A stretch of 64,000 nt of DNA from Hyphomicrobiales bacterium (GCA_022842205.1 JALHQA010000006.1:124001-188000); one strand, 5' to 3'; shown: positions 27,520 to 37,026, counted from the stretch's first letter. The notes: a model not told the origin generated them from the letters alone. Numbers and translations: made by a program.

Positions 27520-29364
27520 ATGGCGGGCCTCTCCAAACTGAAACTGGCCCTGCTTCTCTCAACCCTGGCGGGCCTCGCCGCCGGAACGGCTGCATACTGG
27601 TTCGGGCGCGACGGCCTTGCGTTCTGGCTGTGGACAGCCGGCACCGTCCCCGTCATTGCAGCCTTGCTGGCCGAGATCGTCACCAAGCTCGGCAAAGGCG
27701 AAGTCGGGCTCGATATCGTCGCTGGACTGTCAATGACAGCCGCGCTGGCATTCGGAGAACCGCTGGCCGGGAACGTGGTCGGCCTGATGTATGCCGGCGG
27801 CCAGTTCCTCGAATCCTTCGCCGAGGGCCGCGCGCGCCGCGAAATGACGGCGCTTCTTGGCCGCGTCGCCCGAACGTCACTGCGCTATCGGGACCACACG
27901 CTGGAAGAAGTGGAAATCGAAAGGCTGGAGCCTGGTGATCGCCTTCTCATCCGGCAGGGCGAAGTCATCCCGGCCGACGGGCACCTGGCATCTCGGGTTT
28001 CCGCGATCGATTTGTCCGCGCTGACAGGCGAGTCCCTACCCGCGCGGAAACTGCAGAACGATTTTATCCCGAGCGGCTCTACAAATGCCGGAGATGCCTT
28101 TGATCTCACCGTCATCCGCCGTACCGCCGAAAGTACATATGCCGGTATCATACGTCTGGTCGAAGAAGCGCAGCATTCACGGGCGCCGATGGTTCGTCTG
28201 GCCGACCGGTATGCCATTTGGTTTCTTGCGCTGACAATCATAATCGCCGGTGCCGCCTGGTGGATCAGCGGGGACCGTATCCGCGCGCTCGCCGTGCTTG
28301 TCGTGGCAACGCCCTGTCCGCTGATCCTCGCCGTGCCTGTGGCTGTCATGGCCGGCCTTTCGCGTGCGGCGAGCCTCGGCGTCCTTATCAAGAATGGCGG
28401 CGCTCTCGAAGCCCTTGCCAGGATTCGCACGGCAATCATCGACAAGACCGGAACGCTCACCTACGGCAGAGCCCGGATTACCGATATCCGTTCTTCCGAG
28501 GGCCATTCCGCCGACGATATCTTGCGGCTGGCTGCCTCGCTCGACCTGGCCTCGCACCACGTCATGGCCGAGACACTCGTTGGTGCGGCACGCGAACGGA
28601 GCCTTGTCCTCAGCACGCCGACCGACGTCGAGGAGACCGCCGGGTCTGGTGTGTCCGGTCAGGTCGAAGGTAAGGGAATTGTCGTCGGAGGCAGCCGATA
28701 TGTGATGTCAATGGCCCCGAAAGGCGACCCTTATGTTCTTCGCGGCGACCTGCCCGAAGGAGCCGCCATCGTCGCCGTGGCGGTCGATGGCGAGATCGTG
28801 GGCGTTATTGCACTTACGGACGAATTGCGGGAAGACGCCGAAAGTGTACTCCGGCACCTGCGGGCGGCGGGCGTCTCGCGGATTGTACTGGCGTCCGGCG
28901 ACGGTGTGCCCGCCGTCGATCACATCGCTGCTATGGTTCACCTTGATGAGGCTCACGCCAACCTTTCTCCCGCAGATAAGGTCGCGCTGGTGCACAAGGA
29001 ATCCGCACGAAAACGTCCGGTCATGATGGTGGGCGACGGCGTCAATGATGCTCCGGCGCTGGCCGCAGCCGACATAGGCGTCGCCATGGGCGCCCGCGGA
29101 TCCGCCGCATCATCGGAAACAGCGGATATCGTGCTGCTGGTCGATCGTCTCGACCGCCTCGCACAGGCGGTCGCGGTGGCTCAGCGGGCACGCAAGATCG
29201 CGCTGCAGAGCGTTGTCGCCGGGCTTGGAATGTCGCTCGCAGCGATGCTGGTCGCCGCCGCCGGCTATCTGCCGCCAGTACAGGGTGCGTTGACCCAGGA
29301 AGCCATCGATGTGGCGGTTATCCTGAACGCGCTCCGCGCGCTCCGGCCGGCCAAACTTAGCTAG
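27520..29364 (+). CDS. Heavy-metal-type (P1B) P-type ATPase lacking an N-terminal metal-binding domain
   Basis: 614 residues. The core P-ATPase motifs are present: actuator TGE (169-171), phosphorylation site DKTGTLT (Asp308) and the GDGVNDAPAL hinge near 506. The membrane metal site is TPCPL (264-268), a variant of CPC. The usual N-terminal CxxC heavy-metal domain is absent, and the conserved HP dipeptide of P1B ATPases is replaced (SHHVMAETL). These features place it in a divergent P1B clade whose cargo I cannot name. It is divergent from glmS and overlaps the glmU stop by 4 nt. Confidence 0.85.
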   Translation: MAGLSKLKLALLLSTLAGLAAGTAAYWFGRDGLAFWLWTAGTVPVIAALLAEIVTKLGKGEVGLDIVAGLSMTAALAFGEPLAGNVVGLMYAGGQFLESFAEGRARREMTALLGRVARTSLRYRDHTLEEVEIERLEPGDRLLIRQGEVIPADGHLASRVSAIDLSALTGESLPARKLQNDFIPSGSTNAGDAFDLTVIRRTAESTYAGIIRLVEEAQHSRAPMVRLADRYAIWFLALTIIIAGAAWWISGDRIRALAVLVVATPCPLILAVPVAVMAGLSRAASLGVLIKNGGALEALARIRTAIIDKTGTLTYGRARITDIRSSEGHSADDILRLAASLDLASHHVMAETLVGAARERSLVLSTPTDVEETAGSGVSGQVEGKGIVVGGSRYVMSMAPKGDPYVLRGDLPEGAAIVAVAVDGEIVGVIALTDELREDAESVLRHLRAAGVSRIVLASGDGVPAVDHIAAMVHLDEAHANLSPADKVALVHKESARKRPVMMVGDGVNDAPALAAADIGVAMGARGSAASSETADIVLLVDRLDRLAQAVAVAQRARKIALQSVVAGLGMSLAAMLVAAAGYLPPVQGALTQEAIDVAVILNALRALRPAKLS

Positions 29365-30710
29365 CTCTTGTCTTTCTTGGGATGAGTCTTGCGCCGCTGC
29401 GCGGCCCAGCCCTCCTTCACCATCTGACGGGCACGCGCGACAGCCAGCGCGTCGGCGGGAACATCCTTCGTAATAACGCTTCCAGTGCCGATATAGGCGC
29501 CATCTCCGATCGTTACAGGAGCAACAAGCGCGGAGTTGACGCCGACGAACGCTCCTGCACCGATCTCCGTATGATGCTTGCGCGCTCCGTCGTAATTGCA
29601 GGTGATGGCGCCAGCGCCGATATTCGCGTCCGCACCGACATGGGCGTCGCCGACATAGGCGAGATGGTTGACCTTCACATCGTTTTCGAGAACCGCGTTC
29701 TTGATCTCGACGAAATTGCCGATCCTCGTATGGGCTCCAAGTAATGCGCCGGGCCGCAGCCGGGCGAACGGCCCTATTGTCACATCCTTGCCGATATGTG
29801 CGCCCTCGAAATGGCAATAGGCTCTGATCGTCACTCCGTCTTCGACGGTCACGCCAGGGCCAAAGAACACATGCGGCTCGACGAGGATGTCGCGGCCGAA
29901 TTTCGTGTCTGCGGAGAGAAACACGGTCTCCGGCGCCACCAGCGTAACGCCGCCCTCCATGGCAGCCGCACGCAGTTTCTTCTGCACAACGGCTTCGATC
30001 GCCGCAAGCTGGGCCCGCGTATTGACGCCCTGCACTTCCGCCTCGTCGGCTTCAAGCGCGACGGTCTTCCATCCCGCGGCTCGCGCGAGGCCGACGACGT
30101 CGGTCAGATAGAACTCGCGCTTCGCGTTGGCATTGCCCACACCGTCCAGCAGTTCCAGAGCATCCTTGCCGGCAAGCGCCATGAGGCCGGCATTGCAGAA
30201 CCCGATTTTCTTCTCATCCGCACTCGCATCCCTGTCTTCGCGGATGGCGGTCAGTAGGCCGTTCTCGACGATCAGGCGCCCATACCCTTCGGCGTTTTCC
30301 GGATGGAATCCGAGAACGGCAACAGACGCACCCTCCGCCAAAGCCTCACGCATCCGGGCCAAGGTCTCCGGCTCGATTAGCGGCGTATCGGCAAAAAGGA
30401 TCAGCAGGTCGTCCGCGGGCTGCTCAAGAGCCGCCCGCGCCTGCAGGACCGCGTGAGCCGTGCCGCGGCGATCCTCCTGTACGAAAATCTGGGCCTCGGG
30501 CGCATGCTTGCGCACTTCGGCGACGACATCCTCGCGGCCGGGCCCAACGACAACCGCCAGGCGGTCCGTTCCCGCGCCGCGCGCCGCGCCGATGGCATGC
30601 CCCACCAGGGTCCGCCCGGCCGCAGCGTGCAGCACTTTGGGCAGATCGGACTTCATCCGCGTGCCTTCGCCCGCGGCCAAAACGACGGTGAGACAGGTTC
30701 TCGGGGCCAT
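29361..30710 (-). CDS. glmU: Bifunctional UDP-N-acetylglucosamine pyrophosphorylase/glucosamine-1-phosphate acetyltransferase GlmU
   Basis: 449 residues. N-terminal uridylyltransferase domain with LAAGEGTRMKSDLPKVLH (about 12-29) and a C-terminal left-handed beta-helix acetyltransferase domain with hexapeptide repeats (about 250-440, such as NFVEIKNAVLENDVKVNHL and GANIGAGAITCNYDG). It catalyses the last two steps to UDP-GlcNAc. ATG 30710 (MAPRTCLTVVLAAGEG) is chosen; the longer upstream frame lacks family character. Confidence 0.96.
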   Translation of the reverse strand: MAPRTCLTVVLAAGEGTRMKSDLPKVLHAAAGRTLVGHAIGAARGAGTDRLAVVVGPGREDVVAEVRKHAPEAQIFVQEDRRGTAHAVLQARAALEQPADDLLILFADTPLIEPETLARMREALAEGASVAVLGFHPENAEGYGRLIVENGLLTAIREDRDASADEKKIGFCNAGLMALAGKDALELLDGVGNANAKREFYLTDVVGLARAAGWKTVALEADEAEVQGVNTRAQLAAIEAVVQKKLRAAAMEGGVTLVAPETVFLSADTKFGRDILVEPHVFFGPGVTVEDGVTIRAYCHFEGAHIGKDVTIGPFARLRPGALLGAHTRIGNFVEIKNAVLENDVKVNHLAYVGDAHVGADANIGAGAITCNYDGARKHHTEIGAGAFVGVNSALVAPVTIGDGAYIGTGSVITKDVPADALAVARARQMVKEGWAAQRRKTHPKKDKS

Positions 30711-30789
30711 TTTTCCAGTATCTCCTGCCCCGATGTGTATGAGGCGGCTTTCACGAATCATCGCATCTGACGATAAATCGGTACAATAA

Positions 30790-31635
30790 ATGGGGTTTCT
30801 TAAGGCTGTGACCCACGAGACTTCAACAACGGACCCTGCAAACCGCCTGTCAGCGACGCTGGACCGGCTAAGCACACCCGACACTTCTGGGTCCGCCCAC
30901 ATTCTCTGGGGATTTTTCGCGGTCGCCGCGCTGACGGCGGCGGTTGCGATTTGCTTCACCCCCGGTGCGGAGCGTCGGTTTTCGGCGGCAATCAGCCTGC
31001 CGCAGGCGATACCCGGCCACAGCCCGGCAATTCTGGCGCAAACCGAAGCACCACCACCACCGGCCGCTCAGCCCGCTCCTCAACCGGCCCCGCAGATGCG
31101 CACAGTCCAGCTTAGCAGGCCTGTGGAACCGCCGCGTCCGGCGCCGGCCACGGCGGACGAACAGCTGCTGGCGCGCCTTCAGATGCTGGAAAAGCAGATC
31201 GGCGCCGTGACCGGTTCCATCCCGGGCGGTACGAAAGCCGAACTCCCGGGCATCACGCCGGCCGAAGACCCGAAAGCGGCGGAGGAGCCAGTGCCTGTCG
31301 AGGAAGCGAAACAGGTTCGCACCGTTCCGGTAGAATCGCCTGCGGGTGTAGAGCAGGCCGTCAGCCGCACGGTTTTCGGAGTCGACCTCGGATCTGAGCC
31401 GTCGTTTGGTGCGCTCCGGATACGCTGGGACAATCTGCGGCGTAAATATCCGGAACTCGCCCGGCTCTCGCCGCGCATTTCGGTCCGCGACAACAGCGGG
31501 AAGGTCGAGCTTCGTCTGATCGCCGGCCCGTTCGAAAACGCCGCCGATGCGGCTAAAGCCTGTGCATCGCTGCTGTCGAAAGGCGCCGTTTGCGACGGCG
31601 GCCTGTTCGACGGCCAGCGGCTTCCCGCGAGCTGA
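30790..31635 (+). CDS. Single-pass membrane protein with C-terminal SPOR-like domain
   Basis: 281 residues. A short cytoplasmic N terminus, one membrane helix (about 39-55), a long Pro/Ala/Glu-rich periplasmic linker, and a C-terminal segment (about 235-280) with LRLIAGPFENAADAAKACASL that matches the SPOR pattern of septal peptidoglycan-binding domains. A role in envelope or division is likely but not provable. It is divergent from glmU. Confidence 0.68.
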   Translation: MGFLKAVTHETSTTDPANRLSATLDRLSTPDTSGSAHILWGFFAVAALTAAVAICFTPGAERRFSAAISLPQAIPGHSPAILAQTEAPPPPAAQPAPQPAPQMRTVQLSRPVEPPRPAPATADEQLLARLQMLEKQIGAVTGSIPGGTKAELPGITPAEDPKAAEEPVPVEEAKQVRTVPVESPAGVEQAVSRTVFGVDLGSEPSFGALRIRWDNLRRKYPELARLSPRISVRDNSGKVELRLIAGPFENAADAAKACASLLSKGAVCDGGLFDGQRLPAS

Positions 31636-31674
31636 CGGCTTCCCGTCGTCCGCCGCGCGCTGTAAAAAGCCGGG

Positions 31675-32067
31675 ATGCTGGCCAGCCCGAAAATCTACCG
31701 CCCGACCCCGCGTGAATTCGCGGCTCTGGCGACTGTTACCGCCCTCTCCCTCGTCGTTGCCGCATATATGCGCTACGGGCTGGTGGAGCCGTCGACGGTC
31801 GGGCTGGTGTGCGATGCGGGGGCAACGACCGCCGTCTGCCTGACGCGGCGGGCGTTTATACTGACATTCGAATATTACGGTTTCGGCGTCGGTGCCCTCA
31901 TTGCGACAGCGGCGGCGCTTTGGCGGCCGACAACGCTGAAGGTAAGCATCGCCCTCGCCATCGGATTGCTGGGCGTGGTGCTCTACAACACCCAGCTCAG
32001 CGGCCTGGCGCTTGGCCTGCTGCCTCTCGTCCTCGCCCGGCCAGCGCAAGAACCCCGGCAAGCGTAA
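31675..32067 (+). CDS. Small hypothetical membrane protein
   Basis: 130 residues with about four predicted membrane helices (near 15-32, 58-84, 86-104 and 105-122) and two periplasm-side cysteines (LVCDAG, TAVCLT) that could form a disulfide. I do not recognise the family. It follows the SPOR-like gene by 39 nt on the same strand. Its 3' end overlaps the 3' end of the convergent GH17 gene by 71 nt. Confidence 0.65.
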   Translation: MLASPKIYRPTPREFAALATVTALSLVVAAYMRYGLVEPSTVGLVCDAGATTAVCLTRRAFILTFEYYGFGVGALIATAAALWRPTTLKVSIALAIGLLGVVLYNTQLSGLALGLLPLVLARPAQEPRQA

Positions 32068-33628
32068 GCAGAGCACCGGCGAGGCAGAGCGCCTCCCAGT
32101 TCTCGATCCGCTCCTGAATGATGATCGCCACGGCTGACGCCGCCAACAGGGCCGCGAACACGCGTTCGCCAAGCACATAACCGGTGCGCCCGGCCAGCAG
32201 ACTCAACAGCAAAAGGCCGGACACCGCGCCGATCAGCGTGGCGGTTGGAAACTCGCGATAGCGCGGATCGAACACCAGGCCGAGCGCGAAGAACATCGAC
32301 AACACGGCCGTTACCGCCGTCAGCCCCGCCAGCCACAACTGAAGGCGCGTAGCCGTCCCGCGCGGAGCGAACAGTTCGGCCAGCGGTGCCGGGGCCCGCC
32401 CCCTGGCAATGCCGGCAGCCGCAACCAGCGGCGCGGTGGCCGCAAACGCCATGCACAACAGACCGCGGCCGAGCTCGAACGCGTTCCGCGCCGCCAGCCA
32501 TTGCATATGTACGGCCAGCCCGAAGGCGCATCCGGAAATGGCGGCCAAAACAGCGATGCCCGCCCATCGCCGGGCCGGAATCCGCTGCCCGCCTGCGGCA
32601 AACAGCGCCACGGCAAATGTCAGGACGGCCAATGCCATGCCGGCCACGGCCCCTTCCCGCCAGTGCGGGTGGTTCGAAACCGGCTCGCCCCATTGGAATT
32701 TCGGCTCCCGGGTGTCGGCATCGAGGAGGCCCCAGTAACCGCCGACCGTGCCTTCGGACAGCCGCTTCCAGGGCTGGTCGAACGCCTCGATCAGATTGAG
32801 GTCGTAGGAACTCTGTTTCGAGAAGGCGACGATGTCGTGCAGCACCCGGGCCTGGTCGGCCGGAGTCGCCCGGGCGCCCCAGCGCATCCGGCCCTGGCTG
32901 GGCCAACCCGTTTCGCCAATCAGGATCGACTTGCCGGGAAAAGCCTCGCCGACATGTTCGCGGATATCGGCCAGATGCGCCCCCGCCTCATCCGCGGGAA
33001 CCGGTTCGTCCTCCCAATACGGCAGGATATGGACGGTGACGACGTCGACGAGCTCGGCCAGCGGCCGGTGCTTGACCCAGAACTCCCAGACGTCGGCGTA
33101 GGTGATCGGGACGCTGACTTTAGCCTTAACGTCCTTCAGCAGCTCGCCGAGCGCCTCTTCCGAAATCTCCCCCCGAAGCAGGGCTTCGTTGCCGACCGCC
33201 AGCATTTTGATGACGTCCGGATTCTCATTGGCCAGGCGGATGCCCGCCTCGATCTGCTCGGCGTTACCCTTCCGGTCGCGGCCGATCCACATCCCGAGGA
33301 TCACCTGAAGCCCGTGTTTCCGGGCCAGCGCCGGCACGTTCTCCAACCCCTGGTCGACCGAGTAGATACGTACGCAGTCCGTTACCGTCGAAAGGTGGGC
33401 GAAATCCTCGTCGATCTGCGACGCCGGGATGACGATGCCTTCGGTAAACGGAGACTGGCCGCGCCGGAACGGGGCATAGGACACGCACGGCAGTTTCTCG
33501 CCGGCGGCCAGGGGCGACGGCGGCATTGGCACCGGTTGTCCCAGAAACCACCAAAAACCGGCAATAACCGCCAGAGCGCCGGCCAGCAGCGCAAAGGGAA
33601 GACGCAGATGCACGTTAACCGCCCCCAA
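31997..33628 (-). CDS. GH17-domain membrane protein, beta-glucan branching/transferase (NdvC-like)
   Basis: 543 residues: an N-terminal anchor (about 8-28), a periplasmic glycoside hydrolase family 17 domain (about 45-320), and roughly eight C-terminal membrane helices. The two GH17 catalytic glutamates are visible as Glu148 (AVGNEALLRG) and Glu239 (IGETGWPSQG). In Bradyrhizobium, NdvC of this architecture is needed for beta-(1,6) linkages of cyclic beta-glucans, so transglycosylation is more likely than hydrolysis. The synthase-like partner gene lies 0.7 kb away on the opposite strand. Confidence 0.82.
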   Translation of the reverse strand: MGAVNVHLRLPFALLAGALAVIAGFWWFLGQPVPMPPSPLAAGEKLPCVSYAPFRRGQSPFTEGIVIPASQIDEDFAHLSTVTDCVRIYSVDQGLENVPALARKHGLQVILGMWIGRDRKGNAEQIEAGIRLANENPDVIKMLAVGNEALLRGEISEEALGELLKDVKAKVSVPITYADVWEFWVKHRPLAELVDVVTVHILPYWEDEPVPADEAGAHLADIREHVGEAFPGKSILIGETGWPSQGRMRWGARATPADQARVLHDIVAFSKQSSYDLNLIEAFDQPWKRLSEGTVGGYWGLLDADTREPKFQWGEPVSNHPHWREGAVAGMALAVLTFAVALFAAGGQRIPARRWAGIAVLAAISGCAFGLAVHMQWLAARNAFELGRGLLCMAFAATAPLVAAAGIARGRAPAPLAELFAPRGTATRLQLWLAGLTAVTAVLSMFFALGLVFDPRYREFPTATLIGAVSGLLLLSLLAGRTGYVLGERVFAALLAASAVAIIIQERIENWEALCLAGALLTLAGVLALAGRGREAAGQAPGR

Positions 33629-33750
33629 CTATTTCGCTGCGATAAACCCTCGGCAGACGATTGCCAAGCGCCGAGACCTGTGGCGACATGCGCCGCGAAA
33701 CTGTCAAAGTTTCAAGTAGAATAGCGCTTCCCTCCTCGGTTCAAACATCC

Positions 33751-34170
33751 ATGCGTCGCCCGTTTACTGCGTTTCTGACCGCCGGCCCTGCCGTCGCGGC
33801 CTGTCTTTTTCTGGCCTTGCCTGCGTCTTCCCAATCGCGGGCGCCGGAGGCCGGGGCTGCCACCAAGGCTCCGGCTGCCGCAAAACCCACGACGGCCAGC
33901 AAGGATAAATGGTCGGCCACGCAGCCGGAACGCCGCGCCGAATGCGCCTGGATCGGCCAGCGGATCATCTCTCTCCTGTGGCGGGATGATGTGAATACGG
34001 CGTCCGCTCAGACCCGCTTCTATGAGAGGTTCGGATGCCCGGAGGAACACCTCCCGGTTGCTTTCCGTTGCGTCATTGAGCAAAGCGAAAGCCAGCCCGA
34101 GCAAAACGACCTCAATGCTCGCGTATATGCCTGCTGGATGGCCCCCGAAGCGCGGGACATGGAACGTTAA
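33751..34170 (+). CDS. Small exported protein of unknown function
   Basis: 139 residues. An N-terminal signal peptide (about 1-27, ending ASSQS) precedes an Ala/Pro/Lys linker and a compact C-terminal domain (about 55-135) with four cysteines (AECAWIGQR, FGCPEE, AFRCVIE, YACWMAPE), suggesting two disulfides. The motif set is not one I recognise. It lies between two GH17 genes and could be an accessory of glucan export, which is inference from position only. Confidence 0.62.
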   Translation: MRRPFTAFLTAGPAVAACLFLALPASSQSRAPEAGAATKAPAAAKPTTASKDKWSATQPERRAECAWIGQRIISLLWRDDVNTASAQTRFYERFGCPEEHLPVAFRCVIEQSESQPEQNDLNARVYACWMAPEARDMER

Positions 34171-34266
34171 GCCGGCTTCGCGACTTTTCAACGCAGCTAT
34201 GCGGAGTTAGCAGGCTTCCGTCGTTTTTAAGTCGCTTTTTAACGCCCATACTGTAGCTGGTTTTGA

Positions 34267-34305
34267 GTCTCCTCCCAGACGGGATAACCCCGTAGTCCGG
34301 GAGAC
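34267..34305 (+). other. Inverted repeat in the leader of the glucan synthase gene
   Basis: An outer stem GTCTCC/GGAGAC (34267-34272 with 34300-34305) encloses an inner stem ACGGG/CCCGT around ATAA (34279-34293). It ends 18 nt before the start codon. It matches no riboswitch class I know, but its position allows control of translation or transcript stability. Confidence 0.35.
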
Positions 34306-34323
34306 ATTTTCGGACTTCCCCGC

Positions 34324-36990
34324 ATGCGCGTCGTTTTTGCTGCACTTGCTCTTGTGGCTGGCGTACATGCCGCCCTGTGGTTGGCGTCTCATAATCGTGC
34401 GGAAGCCCCCGCCGCCCCCAACCGTTTTACCTCTCTTTCATTCGCCCCCTTCTCTCCGGACGAGGATGCCGGCCAAGGTGCTGCGAAGGCCAAGGCCGAA
34501 CAGATCCGCGCCGACCTGGCCACGATCGCTCCCTACACGGACGCGGTCCGCACCTATTCGTCGACCGACGGTCTGGAGCTTGTCCCCCAGCTTGCCGCCG
34601 AGCGTAATCTGCAGGTCACGCTCGGCATCTGGATCGACAAGAACGAAGCCCGCAACAAGCGCGAGATCGACAACGCGGTCGAGCTTGCCAATCGCAACCC
34701 CAACGTTCGCGGCCTCGTGGTCGGCAACGAAGTGGTCCTTCGCGACGAAAAAACCGTCGACGAGATGATTGCGCTCATCCGCGAGGTGAAGTCACGCACG
34801 TCCACACCCGTGACGACGGGTGAAATCTGGAACGTCTGGCTCGAACATCCCGAACTCGCGTCGGCCGTCGACTTTATCGCCGTACATATCCTGCCCTACT
34901 GGGAAGGCATCCCGGCCGACCAGACCGTCAACTACACGCTCGATATCTATGAGCGGTTGCGCAAGGCGTTCCCCGGCAAGCACATCGTCATCGCCGAGTT
35001 CGGCTGGCCCTCGAGCGGCTTCAACCTGAAGGCCGCCGACACCGGCGAGATTACGCAGGCACAGATCATCCGCGAGTTCACCAACCGGGCTCAAGCGCGG
35101 GGCATCGACTACAACATCGTCGAAGCTTTCGACCAGCCGTGGAAAGGCGAGCTCGAAGGCAGCGTCGGTCCGTACTGGGGCATTTTCGACGCAAGCCGCA
35201 ATCTCAAATTCAGCCTTTCCGGGCCTCTTGAAGAAAAGACGTTCATGCAGCGCATGATCGTGGCACTGCTGTTGGGCTTCCTGCTTTCGCTGCCGATCCT
35301 TCAGATTCGTGATGCGACGTTCGCCCAGACGCTCGCGCTCGCTGGTGCGGCGAACGGAGTTGGCGCGTGGGCCGCGCTGATGCTGGATCACTGGCTGAAC
35401 CATTACTTCGTGCTCGGCGCGCAGATCGCGATGGGCGTCGGCTCGGTTCTGCTTGTGCCGCTCGCCATCGTCATCCTGACGCGCATCGAGGAAATCTCTG
35501 CCATTGCATTCGGCCGCAAGCCGCGGCGCCTGATCGCGAAAGCCCTGAATTTCACGGGTGAAACGCCGAAGGTATCGATCCACATTCCGGCCTATCGCGA
35601 ACCGCCGGAAATGCTGATCAAGACGCTCGATAGCGTTGCCGCGCTCGACTATGCGAACTTCGAATGCGTCGTGATCGTCAACAACACGCCGGAACCCGAG
35701 TTCTGGATGCCGATCGAGGAGCACTGCCGCAAGCTCGGCGATCGCTTCAAGTTCCTCAACGCGCAGCGCATCGAAGGCTTCAAGGCGGGCGCCCTGCGTC
35801 TCGCGATGCAGCACACGGCGCCCGACGCCGAAATCATCGGCGTGCTCGATGCCGACTATGTGGTCGCTCCCAACTGGCTGCGCGATCTCGTGCCGGCTTT
35901 TGGCGATCCGCGCGTCGGCATCGTTCAGGCGCCGCAGGATCATCGTGACGGCGACAAGAGCATCTTCCACGCTTTCATGAACTCGGAATATGCCGGGTTC
36001 TTCGATATCGGCATGGTCGAACGGAACGAAAAGGACGCCATCATCGTGCATGGTACGATGTGCCTCCTGCGTCGTGCGGCGATGGAGTCCGCCGGCGGCT
36101 GGTCGTCGGATACGATCTGCGAGGATTCCGACCTCGGCCTTGCCATTCTGGAGCGGGGCTGGACGGCGCATTACACCCGGACGCGGTATGGCTGGGGTCT
36201 GCTGCCGAACGACTTCGAAGGCTTCCGCAAGCAGCGCCATCGCTGGACATTCGGCGGCATGCAGATCGTCGCCAAGCATGCCGGCAGCATGCTTCGCGGC
36301 CGTATCCTGACATCCGAGCAGCGCCGGACCTATCTGGTCGGTTGGCTGAACTGGATGGGCGCGGAGACTGTCGGTGTTGTCATTGCCTTACTGAACCTGA
36401 TCTGGGTTCCGATCGTCGTGTTCGGCGATGTCGCTGTGCCGGAGGCCGTGCTTACGATTCCGATCCTTATCGGCTTCGCCATCTACCTCGTCCACTTCCT
36501 GTCGCTTTACCAGCTGCGCGTGAAGCATTCCCTGTTCTCGACCGTTGGTGCCGCGTTCGCTGCGATGGCCCTGCAGTTCACGGTCGCACGCGCGGTCGGC
36601 GAATGGGTGGTCAAGCAGCACATGGCCTTCATTCGCACGGCCAAAGGCGGCAGTTCGTCGGCGAACGCATTTCCTGCCTTCTGGGAGGCCCTCCTCGGCG
36701 GCCTGCTGGTTGCGGGTGGCGTTCTTGTCTACGTGGCGAACACTGACCAGGTCGTTGAGATGTACCTGTTCTCAGCCGTCCTGTTCGTGCAGGCCCTGCC
36801 GTTCCTCGCAGCCGCCGGCATGGCCGGTTTCGAGCGCACGCCGCTAAACGACCCGGCCTATCTCGCCCGGCTTCAGGCCCGCCTCGCGGCGCTTCTGGAG
36901 CGCAAGCAGACGGCAACCCCTGCCCTCACAGCCGAACCGTCGCCCGCGCCGGTTCTGCCACGGCCGATCGACGACGTCGCCGCCGCCTGA
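34324..36990 (+). CDS. Membrane beta-glucan synthase with GH17 and GT2 domains (NdvB-like)
   Basis: 888 residues. N-terminal membrane helix, periplasmic GH17 domain (about 35-310; catalytic Glu136 in VVGNEVVLRD and Glu225 in IAEFGWPSSG), membrane helices, then a cytoplasmic GT2 domain (about 405-650) with HIPAYREPPEML, the DAD motif (Asp509-Asp511), the ICEDSDLG motif and RKQRHRW (635-641), followed by further helices. It is a processive beta-glucan synthase built like the Bradyrhizobium NdvB enzyme that makes beta-(1,3)/(1,6) cyclic glucan. UDP-glucose is the likely donor. Confidence 0.88.
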   Translation: MRVVFAALALVAGVHAALWLASHNRAEAPAAPNRFTSLSFAPFSPDEDAGQGAAKAKAEQIRADLATIAPYTDAVRTYSSTDGLELVPQLAAERNLQVTLGIWIDKNEARNKREIDNAVELANRNPNVRGLVVGNEVVLRDEKTVDEMIALIREVKSRTSTPVTTGEIWNVWLEHPELASAVDFIAVHILPYWEGIPADQTVNYTLDIYERLRKAFPGKHIVIAEFGWPSSGFNLKAADTGEITQAQIIREFTNRAQARGIDYNIVEAFDQPWKGELEGSVGPYWGIFDASRNLKFSLSGPLEEKTFMQRMIVALLLGFLLSLPILQIRDATFAQTLALAGAANGVGAWAALMLDHWLNHYFVLGAQIAMGVGSVLLVPLAIVILTRIEEISAIAFGRKPRRLIAKALNFTGETPKVSIHIPAYREPPEMLIKTLDSVAALDYANFECVVIVNNTPEPEFWMPIEEHCRKLGDRFKFLNAQRIEGFKAGALRLAMQHTAPDAEIIGVLDADYVVAPNWLRDLVPAFGDPRVGIVQAPQDHRDGDKSIFHAFMNSEYAGFFDIGMVERNEKDAIIVHGTMCLLRRAAMESAGGWSSDTICEDSDLGLAILERGWTAHYTRTRYGWGLLPNDFEGFRKQRHRWTFGGMQIVAKHAGSMLRGRILTSEQRRTYLVGWLNWMGAETVGVVIALLNLIWVPIVVFGDVAVPEAVLTIPILIGFAIYLVHFLSLYQLRVKHSLFSTVGAAFAAMALQFTVARAVGEWVVKQHMAFIRTAKGGSSSANAFPAFWEALLGGLLVAGGVLVYVANTDQVVEMYLFSAVLFVQALPFLAAAGMAGFERTPLNDPAYLARLQARLAALLERKQTATPALTAEPSPAPVLPRPIDDVAAA

Positions 36991-37001
36991 GACTTCCCTT
37001 G

Positions 37002-37026
37002 AAGGGCGCCCGCAAAGGCGCCCTTT
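37002..37026 (+). terminator. Rho-independent terminator after the glucan synthase gene
   Basis: AAGGGCGCC and GGCGCCCTT form a perfect 9-bp stem with a CGCAAA loop and a short T run, 12 nt after the stop codon. Confidence 0.8.

Noticed and set aside
26577-27938. 453-codon plus-strand frame antisense to glmS and running into the ATPase gene
   Set aside because: Spans two divergent real genes and the gap between them; the sequence is low-complexity and Arg-rich.
34792-36279. 495-codon minus-strand frame within the glucan synthase gene
   Set aside because: Antisense to conserved GH17 and GT2 motifs; no independent support.
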